DNA of 64,000 bases, taken from NCBI GenBank assembly GCA_034509925.1, contig CM067530.1, forward strand, positions 2,997,001 through 3,061,000, given 5' to 3'. This document shows, in pieces, positions 48,642 through 58,391 of this stretch. Under the pieces are notes generated by a model. That model did no database searches. It was not told the DNA's origin and was given only the letters and a program-made list of their open reading frames with translations. How positions within the stretch are numbered: position 1 is the first letter of the stretch; each line of letters begins with the position of its first letter. The stretch is from Hirudinaria manillensis (Eukaryota; Annelida; Clitellata; Hirudinida; Hirudinidae). A program made the position numbers and the translations under genes.

Positions 48642-51600
48642 ATGCCTGAGTTCGAAGAGAATGTGGAAGCCGAGACTTTCGCTTTCCAGGCCGAAATCGC
48701 TCAGTTGATGAGCTTGATTATCAACACATTCTACTCCAACAAAGAGGTTTGTACTGTTTGCGTCTATTTTGCTGTATGCCATGACTTGTCTTAAATGGCG
48801 CAATTTGTTTAACACGTGTTTCGTCTCCGTCTAAAGGTGTTCTTGAGGGAATTGATTTCCAACTCCTCCGACGCTCTTGATAAGATCCGTTATGAAAGTC
48901 TTACTGATCCGTCCAAGCTCGATAGTGGCAAGGACCTGTACATCAAGATTATCCCCAACAAGGCTGACAGGACCATCACCATTATTGATACTGGTATTGG
49001 TATGACCAAGGCTGACATGGTCAACAATCTGGGTACTATTGCTAAGTCTGGAACCAAGGCGTTTATGGAGGCTCTCCAGGCCGGTGCAGACATTTCTATG
49101 ATTGGACAGTTCGGTGTGGGCTTTTACTCTGCCTATTTGGTTGCTGACAAGGTCACAGTTACAAGTAAGCACAATGATGATGAGCAATACACTTGGGAGT
49201 CTGCTGCTGGTGGTAGCTTCACTGTGAGACCAGATAGTGGTGAGCCTCTTGGCAGAGGAACAAAGATTGTCCTGCACATCAAGGAGGACCAGACTGAGTA
49301 CATCGAGGAAAGGAAGATCAAAGAGGTCGTAAAGAAGCACAGCCAGTTCATAGGTTACCCGATCAAGCTCTTGGTCGAAAAGGAGAGAGACAAGGAGGTG
49401 TCAGATGATGAAGAAGAGAAGAAGGAGGAGGAGGAAGACAAGAAGGAGGAAGATAAAGACAAGCCCAAGATTGAGGATCTTGATGATGAAGATGAGGAAG
49501 ATGCTGACAAAGAAAAGGACAAGAAGAAGAAGAAGAAAATCAAGGAGAAATACACTGAGGATGAAGAGCTTAATAAGACCAAGCCTCTTTGGACAAGGAA
49601 CCCTGATGACATCTCCAAGGAGGAATATGGTGAATTCTACAAATCGCTCACCAATGACTGGGAGGATCACTTGGCCGTGAAGCACTTCTCGGTCGAGGGT
49701 CAGTTGGAGTTCCGTGCATTGCTCTTTGTTCCCAAGAGAGCTCCTTTTGATCTCTTTGAGAACAAGAAGAAGAGGAACAACATCAAGTTGTATGTCAGGA
49801 GAGTTTTCATCATGGACAACTGTGAGGAACTCATTCCAGAATACTTGGGATTCATCAAGGGTGTTGTCGATTCTGAGGATCTGCCGTTGAACATCTCTAG
49901 AGAAACTCTTCAACAGAGCAAGATCCTCAAGGTATATGATTTTTATTTAATTTTGTTAGTATTGGCTGTGTGTGATGAAAGATGCCCCCGACTGAAACTT
50001 AATGAAGTCAGTCATGCATCGTGTCCCTTTTGCCTGATACAGCTAAACTTTTTGCATCTTGTGATATTAGGATTAACATTTCTTTTAATCATTGTAGGTC
50101 ATCAGGAAGAACCTTGTGAAGAAATGCTTGGAGCTCTTTGATGATATTTGTGAAGATAAGGACAACTACAAGAAGTTCTACGAACAATTCAGCAAGAACA
50201 TCAAGGTTTGTTTTTTATTTCTGCACTAAGGGTTGTCATAAGTTGAAATGAGAAGTTTACAATAATCTGACTATATGGCGAGCGGAACCCTTGGCTGATT
50301 TATCTGATGCCAGAAAAGCATCCCTTATTGCCCTAATCGCAGTTATTTTCTTGAAGCTGCTAGCTAGTAATGATGAGAATGGTTTGTCTTCTTTCCCCAT
50401 CTTATTTGATGTGATGAGATCTTAACCATATGTTCTGAAACTAGGTGGTGTGTGACCCAATATAATTGATTCGCATAAGTTGACCTCGCTTGTCATGATG
50501 AAAATGGTTTGTCTTCTTTCCCCATCTTATTCGATGTGATGAGATTTTTACCATGCATTCTGAAACAAGATGACCCAATATAGGTGATTTGCATAAGTTG
50601 AGCTTACTTGTTATGATGAAAATGGTTTGTCTTCTTTCCCCATCTTATATGATGTGATGAGATTTTTACCATGTATTCTGAAACAAGGCAATGAAGCTCA
50701 ACATTAAGTGGCTTGTGGTGATGAGTGGTTGTCTTCTTTCCCCCAGCTGATTGGATATGTTAATTTACCATTTTGATCGTATACAGGTTTCAATAGTATT
50801 TTATTATATGCTGATGATTATGGTCTCTCCCTATCTTGTGTTTTTTTTATAATTTTACCATTTTCTGCTAATGCAATATGAAGATGGAGTGTTTGACTTA
50901 GGGATATGTGAAGTCTAATAAGGATTGCTTTTGCAGTTGGGAATTCACGAAGACTCCACCAACCGCAAGAAGTTGGCAGAGTTCCTCAGATTCCACTCCT
51001 CCCAGTCTGGAGATGAGCCAACTTCTCTGAAGGACTACGTGTCTCGCATGAAGGAGAACCAGAAGTGCATCTATTACATCACAGGTGAGAGCAAGGAGGC
51101 TGTTGAGAACTCTGCATTCGTTGAGAGGCTGAGGAAGAGGGGCTATGAAGTGCTGTACATGGTGGACCCCATCGACGAGTATGCAGTTCAACAACTGAAA
51201 GAATACGAGGGAAAGAACCTCGTGTCTGTTACTAAGGAGGGACTCGAGTTGCCTGAAGATGAGGAAGAGAAAAAGAGGCAGGAGGAAAATAAGGCTGCTT
51301 TCGAAGGTCTCTGCAAGGTCATGAAGGAGATCCTTGACAAAAAGGTGGAGAAGGTCACTGTCTCTAACAGGCTTGTTACTTCCCCATGCTGCATCGTCAC
51401 CAGTCAGTACGGGTGGTCTGCCAACATGGAGAGGATCATGAAGGCTCAGGCACTCAGAGACACCAGCACCATGGGATACATGGCTGCCAAGAAGCATCTC
51501 GAGATCAACCCTGACCACTCCATCATCAAGACCCTCAAGGAGAAGGCAGACGCAGACAAGAACGACAAATCTGTCAAGGATCTCGTCATGCTGCTCTTCG

Positions 51601-51800
51601 AAACCTCTCTCCTGGCTTCCGGATTCTCCCTGGAAGACCCGCAGGTCCACGCGTCCCGCATCCACAGGATGATCAAGCTCGGTCTCGGAATCGACGAGGA
51701 GGACGTCGTTCCCGCCGTGGCGACCTCTGCAGGAGTCGAAGACGTGCCACCGTTGGAAGGAGATGACGAAGATGCTTCCAAGATGGAGGAAGTCGATTAA
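48642..51800 (+). CDS. Hsp90: Cytosolic heat shock protein 90
   Basis: Four coding exons (48642-48746, 48837-49931, 50098-50205, 50937-51800) give 723 aa, the usual length. The N-terminal GHKL ATPase shows [13 protein letters not shown] (catalytic Glu and Mg-binding Asn), [11 protein letters not shown] and [13 protein letters not shown]. An acidic, Lys/Glu-rich linker (about 215-265) precedes the middle domain with [17 protein letters not shown]. The C-terminus ends in MEEVD, which binds TPR co-chaperones and marks the cytosolic form. It acts as an ATP-driven dimer that matures kinases and steroid receptors. The ATG directly follows the leader-intron acceptor. HSEs upstream predict heat induction, while the three introns in the coding region are unusual for a strongly heat-induced gene (Drosophila Hsp83 has only the leader intron). 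Confidence 0.98.
50371..50748. repeat. Minisatellite in Hsp90 intron, about 3.3 copies of 105-125 bp
   Basis: Copies start at 50371, 50496, 50614 and (partial) 50719, each opening with tgatgaaaatggtttgtct or a close variant and including the pyrimidine-rich cttctttccccatc. The period shrinks from 125 to 118 to 105. The repeated pyrimidine tracts look like splice-acceptor tracts. Confidence 0.85.
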
Positions 51801-52647
51801 AGGGATGTGTGTTGTTGATGAGACTATTTCATTGTCTGTTATCATTAGGTTCAAGTTATTTATTATTAGTGGGATTTTTGTGTGTTGATATTAAACAATT
51901 TGAAGCTCAGCAGTTGATGGCTCCTCGTTGGAGGTATTCTGTGCCTTGGGGTTTTTGACTTATAAGTCGAGGTGTTGGCAGCCTTTTTCAAGGCCGGTGG
52001 ACCCGCGCAGCCGAGATAATCTGAATGGTGAGAGGTGGTGCACTCTACAAAAGCAACAAGTTGGTTGGGGCTGGGGCTGTCCGTGTTATTTTTCTGGGCT
52101 AACTGTTTGGCCTCGTTCAAAACCGCTTATTGTTGTGAGGTGTGTGCTTCGATCATTAGAACAAATCGCAATCAGAACGTGAATGCGTTCGGGCTACCAG
52201 GTTACAAGCAATGCAGGTATTGCTTAAGTATGGTGCCACCAGGATTGTGAAACAAAATAACTTAACCTTTGACGGTTGGGGGCTGGCTGAGTTGATGGGT
52301 GACTTAAGAAAATAAAGCCGTTTTTAAAAATAAAAACATTCGATAAAATATTTACAATCCCAATGCTACTGTGTCACTTTTGCTCGGTCCCGACTGGTGG
52401 CATATTATCGACATTTGACTGTATTATCAAGTATACCTATAGATGTATAATGTGTAAATTAAATGTTGTGATTTTAAGTAATTATGATTGACGTTTTTAA
52501 AACAATCAAAGTTTTTTAAAACACTGCCACCAGCAGATACCATTTCATCAGAACATAGAATAACTATTTAGAGTATCGGCTTGTTATGCTCAGAGCCGCC
52601 AATTTTCGTTCGTTGGAGTTTGCAGTATTCCAGTTTTCGGGCCAAGC
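51801..52647 (+). other. Hsp90 3' UTR and intergenic stretch
   Basis: The 3' UTR probably runs to an AATAAA near 52312. Open frames in 51928-52250 have no recognisable domain. From about 52580 the sequence leads into the 5' UTR of the next gene. Confidence 0.5.
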
Positions 52648-53718
52648 ATGTCGCAGAATAATCAGTCAAGTCGGAAGGTGGGTTTTTTTATTGCACAGAG
52701 ATGGTGCGAATAAGTTTTTTTGTTTCGAAGGATCTATAATCTCAATTTGTAACCCGGTAAAGTAGTTAAAAAAAGCATTAAAGTTTTATTAAACGTTGGC
52801 TAATGCTCGCTAATGTTTTTTAGTCTAAAACCGTTCACAATATAGGTATATGTGTTACGCTTGCATAATTCGTATCATAAAATTGCACTGAACATTTGCA
52901 GATTATATTAAAATTGGTCGAAGAACTAACAAAGCCGGGCTCAGTTTATGCCCTTGCTGCATTACTTCCAACTCAGATGGATACTAGTATTGCAGCTTAC
53001 TTCAATGGTCACAATGGCTGGTAAGAAAACATGAATGAGAATGAACATTTTGAATTATAATGTGATTTAATAGTGTGTGAAAGCATAAAACTCCTAAAAG
53101 TTACTGATCTTTTTAAGTTCTTCTTTAAAAGGCTGATTGGTGTTTGTAATGTTGGAGAGATGGAGCTACTGCTTCACCACAATCAACTACCTCAACCAGA
53201 ACCTCATAAGATGGTAGTTCTCGTACGCTCAGACCTGAATCCAGAACAGATGGCCGGGTAATAATTTATTAGTTAAGGATTTAGGTTGTACTGCCTGTCA
53301 ATTGACTATATTGGATGTTTGAAGTGTTGTGAGGCTTTGACAACTTTATTTCTATGCAGCTTCGTCGGAGGACAAGTTCAGATCGTGGTGCCAACTAATA
53401 AGATGAAGGCACATACTGATCTTCGCAACCCAAGGGGTGAGTGAATTGTATTATGTGCGTTATTGAGTTAAATCTTGTTATTGGGTCACATCCTAATGCA
53501 AACCATGAAATTTGAAGGGAAGATTGTTGCCAAAGTTGGAGTGAGGCTAGTTCAGTCAATCAGGGATGCTCTGGTAAAGAAGTTTATCATTTTTTTATCA
53601 TATGTGATGGACACTTAACTTTAAATTGTCTCTTCTGATTGTAACATTTTAGCAGTCGAACCTTGAGGTTCGTTATGAGTATTTGGGTGTAATTTCTGGT
53701 GTTCCAGCTGCCCCATGA
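52648..53718 (+). CDS. Unrecognised 157-aa protein, six exons
   Basis: Exons 52648-52677, 52902-53020, 53132-53257, 53360-53436, 53518-53573 and 53653-53718 join in frame with consistent phases. I do not recognise the family. Visible: a short polar start (MSQNNQSSRK), a helix-like stretch (IILKLVEELTKPGSVYAL), LLPTQMDTSIAAYFNGHNGW, a beta-like core KMVVLVRSDL and GGQVQIVVPTNKM, then GKIVAKVGVRLVQSIRDAL. There is no signal peptide or membrane segment, so it is probably a soluble compact domain. KMVVLVRSDL recalls the first strand of PTH2-type peptidyl-tRNA hydrolases, but the catalytic surroundings are absent, so I do not claim this. Intron 5 ends in tagcag, a tandem acceptor that can add or drop one Gln. 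Confidence 0.75.
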
Positions 53719-55750
53719 GGCAGATTCGAACAACCATCACACCCATGGCAACATATACTGTAAATGACTTTCACTGGAACTTGACTCATGTTGAGTTCTT
53801 CTGCTTTGACACACTGTCTGTCGTCAAATTATTTGGCATTGTTCGCTGAATCTTGAAATAGTGATGTAATTATTATATATTATTATTATATATCCACTTG
53901 TGTTTTGATGTCTGAAATTAACAGAAAGTGGAGGATAGGTCTTGTCCGTCATTTATTTCGTTCTTGTTTATTTGAGTAGAGGCTAAGTCAAAGTTGGGTT
54001 GTGAACCCCAAAACTGTCTTGTGGTGTCTGATGGTGTCCCGGGTAAGGTTGCTAGGGGGAACTCACATTCTGTTACAATGATTTGCAAATCTCTGTAAAT
54101 GTCAGTCTGCACATAGTAATACTCGTGTGAATATAAACAACTGGTAAGCCAAAATTCTTCCGGAAGAATCGATTCTCTTGTTCGGTCGGGATTTTAAGAT
54201 CGATCGAAGAGCGGAGCGCGCTTTACGTGTGTGACTTTTTTCCTCCGCGTAAGTAGTCGGTCGCTCGAGATTATGGAATCATATGTGAGTGGTAAGAGAA
54301 TTTTGGGTTGTTTGAGTGCACGTTCTATAAACGCATTCGTGTTATTCTAGCAACCTCGTCACAGTTTAAGTAGATTGGTGGATAATTCGCGTGTTTTCAC
54401 TCAATAGTATTCCAAACCGGTATTAATTGATCATCGATGATTGTCACAAGCCACACGTAATTGTGACTTCTGCGTAACAAAACGAGTCCATTTGAGCATC
54501 ACTTTGTTCAGTGATTTAACAAGATTAACGTCTCAAATGTCAAGTAGCACAAAATCTTCATTGAACTTCTATTGTTTAATGTCTCCTTTTGAAGTCATCT
54601 TGTCTCGCTCGTAATAAACTGGACCCCCTGCCGATAAGAGTAGAATAACAATGCCAATGTACCCCACTAACCGAGGACTTGGGTGCCGTTCATGCATCTA
54701 CATGCTGGCTGTTGCTGGGAATAGGAAATCTATTCATTAGCGAATGGCATACTACATGATATGGGGCACAAATGGACATTGGTCCATAACATGTTCTTGC
54801 GTAACAACGCCGTCCCGAAATATGCATTTTTACAAATTTTTCCTAATCAAGAAGAATATCCTGCTAGCTCGGTTCTAATTATAAATCCGAGGATCGCCAT
54901 ATTAGGACATTTTAAAATCTCGTCTCAAATTAATCATCTGGAACTGGACAAATCTAAATCTATCAGCATAAACATTAGCAAATAGCTGGTGGAATTAATT
55001 ATGCCGGTAAATATATTGAAAGCACTTTGTAAAAGGCCACATAATTATACGAACAGTGTGGACAAATATTCAGCGTGGCCATATTACATAGAGAAATGAC
55101 CTCGGCAAATCAGTACAGTCTTTGATCGACTAGGTAAAAGTCAATTCGGAATCGAGGAGGCAAACATTCGGTGCTGGTGCTAGTGCTAATGAGCTTTTTC
55201 GTTCTATTTCAATGGCATCAGATTTAATCGGAATAGTTTAAAGTGAGTAATTTCTTTTAATTGGAGCAAGAACGATACACGTCGGTCGGCTGATCTCCAG
55301 ACGTGTGGCGCCATTCCAATAAAAATTACACTCGACACCTGAGTATTAATACGCATTACATCCTCTGTAACTTTTTTTTGTTAATTTCCCAAAGCTCAAC
55401 CTTTCTCTCGACGATCAAGAATTATCCACTTGCGATCGCTAGATTAGACGTTAAAATGTCCCAGCATATCTAACATTTGCGATTGTTTTCTTGACTCTAA
55501 TTGATTCTTTATTATTATTTTAATTTCAATTGCAAACTTTGCGAAGCGATACTACGCGACCTAACGGTAAAGACTGGCGAATTATTAGCAAATTACGGAT
55601 GAATATCTTGTAACCTTTATGTTACATAACAAGTCGATGTCTACGACACCTAGGGTCAACCCAGTCAATTGGAGGCGGTCGCTCATTGACACCATTCTTT
55701 GTGTGTCTATTGGGTACTTTCTTGACCTGATTGAGTAACGTCCAGTTGGA
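53719..55750. other. Intergenic stretch of about 2 kb
   Basis: The 3' UTR of the preceding gene opens this stretch. A perfect palindrome lies at 54154-54169. ATGGAATCATAT followed by a strong donor gtgagt at about 54274-54291 could be a small first exon, but nothing downstream confirms it. Other open frames (for example 54761-54985) have no recognisable content. No transposon or RNA gene was seen. Confidence 0.5.
54154..54169. promoter_or_regulatory. 16-bp perfect palindrome ATTCTTCCGGAAGAAT
   Basis: A perfect inverted repeat that contains a TTCcgGAA heat-shock pair and, on each strand, an ETS core CCGGAAG. It lies about 100 bp upstream of a GC-rich stretch (54190-54270) that could be a promoter. 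Which factor uses it, if any, is not shown by the sequence. Confidence 0.5.
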
Positions 55751-55757
55751 TATATAA
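55751..55757 (+). promoter_or_regulatory. TATA box of the nuclear receptor gene
   Basis: TATATAA is followed by a leader with a possible donor (gataag^gtatta, about 55832) and an acceptor at cctttag (55991), which would give a 5'-UTR intron ending shortly before the ATG at 56019. Confidence 0.55.
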
Positions 55758-56018
55758 ACTCCGGTCGTCTGGGTAAAAGTTTGCGATTGTTAACAGAGCG
55801 GTCCGGAAACTTGCTTCTTGAGTTTGGATAAGGTATTATCTACTAGTGAATTAATCTTTAAAATACTGTTCAATGAATTTCTATTCCTAAAAGGATATTT
55901 TTCTTTTTCGATTGTCTTGTTATCTCAACTCTTACCGTTCTTCCTAGAGGTAGGAGTTCTTCTCTGTTCCTAGAGGTAATATTCGCCTTTAGAACATACG
56001 CAAAGAAAACAAGAAGAA

Positions 56019-57305
56019 ATGACTGAAGACGTTTACTTGGGCGTCGTCACGAAAGACTTGGCTTGTCTGGTTTGTCAAGACAGAGCTTCCGGAAATCACT
56101 ATGGAGTACCGACGTGTGATGGATGCAGAGGATTTTTTAAGAGAAGCGTCAGGAAAAAGGCTGTTTACACCTGTAAGAACGATGGCAGGTGTAGGGTCGA
56201 TGCACTCAGAAGGAATCAATGCCAAGCGTGCAGGTACAAAAAGTGCTTAGAGGTCAAGATGAATCCGGAGGGTGAGTGGACGAATCTCTTTTTTGGAGTG
56301 GGGAGGAAGTGAGGTTAATTGTGCCCACTGATGAAGAAATTAGTGTTGAGATGCGATGTAATAATGATGACAAGGGGTGGATGGCAAGTTTTATAGAATA
56401 TATTCACAATAACGTTTCTTTAGCTAAAAATCTATAGCTTATAGTAATACATTTGTATATTGACGTGGTAAGCAAGCAATTAATCCATATTTATGCTCGT
56501 ATTTATGTCTAATTGTTTGTCAACAGCTGTCCAATTGCAAAGGGAATGCAGAACGGCTAAAAGGAAGATCGGGTTCGATGAAGCGAACGATGAAAATTTG
56601 TCGTCGCCCGTCAAAATTCAAAAGATTGTTTCAAGGCCAGTCTCAAGTCCTGGCATAGATTCCAGCATAAAGTAAATATCTATTACTTTTAAAAACAGTT
56701 TATATCATTACAGTCCTAAATATTTTACTGGTTTGTGTGGTTGTAATGAATAACGCAGTACATTTCACGACCTTTCAGCTATTTGTAATTTTTTATTGGA
56801 TCGCCTTGAATGCAAATTAAATTTGCAGGCAAAGATTGCTTAATGTTTGATCATTTGTTTGCAATATGGATGTTATAATCTTTAAATATTTATTTCCATA
56901 TGTTTCAGTTCGTCAGAAACCTCCGATCATGAGCACGACAGGTCGCTTAAAATCGACGATCATCCGACGTCATTCCAAAACAGAGAAATCCACCCTCCCA
57001 TTAACACGTTCATGGGTCTCTCGCCATTTCCCCGTCTGGGATATTCGTGCCGACCTCTGTTCGCATCCGACCTTCCCTTTCCCCTGACCCGACCCAGTCT
57101 CTCTCATCCGCCGTTTCTCCCGCCTCCTCTTTTGAGACTTGATCTTTTGTCCGCTTTTAACCAATGTCTCTCACCAGTACGAGGCATGCCCTGCATGTAT
57201 TTTACCTGCTCCCTGTGTCTCGAGAGAATTCTCCGGTCTGGATCTAACCATCAAAGACACGAACGCGGACACGAGCTGAATGGCCCGAAGAGTCAAACAG
57301 CGTGA
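56019..57305 (+). CDS. Nuclear receptor DNA-binding-domain protein without ligand-binding domain
   Basis: Exons 56019-56271, 56527-56671 and 56909-57305 join in frame, giving 264 aa. Residues 16-76 are a complete two-zinc-finger C4 domain (C16, C19, C33, C36; C52, C58, C68, C71), with P-box CDGCRG at 33-38 and a carboxy-terminal extension [22 protein letters not shown]-x-x-AVQ and the short second finger point to the NR2E group (tailless, PNR, HR83-like); Arg in the P-box replaces the Ala, Ser or Lys usual in this group. The remaining 170 residues are basic then Pro/Leu-rich ([21 protein letters not shown]) with a Cys cluster ([14 protein letters not shown]) and show no ligand-binding fold. 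The stop is followed by AATAAA near 57408, and no further exon is seen up to AK8. It is likely a nuclear, ligand-independent transcription factor. Confidence 0.8.
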
Positions 57306-58391
57306 CATTCCATCAAGCCCTGACGTTATTGCTCAGATTTTTTTTATTTCAAGTTAAAATTTTCAAATCGAGTGTTTTAATCTTGTAGCTATTTTGCAAT
57401 TTCTGTAAATAAATGCGAACAAATGGCGTTGTTTAAATGGATTTTTACGATTTGAAATGGTTAGTCCCGTGTCTAAAGGTGACATGATAGATAAATCAAC
57501 AGCAGCTAATCTATTTCAATGCAAAAACTTCGCTCAATAATAAGTAATTTGATATTATTCATAAAATCGTTGTTACATAATTATTCGTTACTTATAACAA
57601 AGGGGCTGAAGATCTTGTTTAATCGGATAAGTCGTAGTCAATGGTAATAGCCTGCGAAAATTTGGGGCAGAACAAATACCCATTGAAGTCACCTTTATAA
57701 TTGTTTAATTTCCTAATGAAATAACTGAATCAATTGACTTTAAAAGGTCTGAGAAGGCAAAAGCAACTTTGATCAATCGGCATGAGTTGCAAATTCATCG
57801 TTTGTCCTCGGCAAACCTTATACGATTGTGCCAAGCTCTAACGCGGAGACATACCGGCGCCATCGCAGGATGAGGAGTTCAGAGTTGTCGTTTGGCGCTT
57901 ACCATCTAGTGGAGTGTCTTTGCATTGTTTCTGTCTTGAAACTTATGACTCATGATTGGTAAGCTTTCAGAAGCTTGATTCAAAGGGATATCCCTAAGAT
58001 TTAAAACCCTCTCGATTCTGCGAACAAAAGATGTCGGCGTTACGTCACTGATAGCCTGGACTTCAGTTAGCAGTGGTCAAAACAGTCAACAATGTTTTCA
58101 ATTATCTGAGCCAATCAATCACGAAACTGCACCAATAAATTGCGCATCTTTGCGTTCTTTGCTCCATCTAGGAGTTTTAGGCTGAGTGATTTTGTGGTTG
58201 ATCATGCAAATTTAGTATAGATCAATTTAAAACTAAGAACACTAATGAAGATTGAGTTGATATCAGTTTCTTAAGAGACGACATATTGGTGATTACCAAA
58301 AATATATCTTTATTTTAAATTTATCAGATTAAATCTATAAAGGACCCAAAATGACGGACTTGAATAATCTTGCTATGCATTTGCAACTGGT
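57306..58391. other. Intergenic stretch between convergent genes
   Basis: It holds the 3' UTR of the nuclear receptor gene (AATAAA near 57408) and, on the minus strand, the AK8 3' UTR with a poly(A) signal at 58309-58314. In between I see no gene, repeat or transposon. Confidence 0.5.

Noticed and set aside
48831-51854. Minus-strand frames over Hsp90, up to 318 codons
   Set aside because: They mirror the codon bias of Hsp90 and contain no domain; antisense shadows.
52648-53718. Calling the 157-aa gene a peptidyl-tRNA hydrolase
   Set aside because: Only one strand-like motif resembles PTH2; the catalytic and substrate-binding residues are not visible.
54761-54985. 74-codon frame in the 2-kb intergenic stretch
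   Set aside because: It has no recognisable motif, promoter or splice structure; expected by chance in AT-rich DNA.
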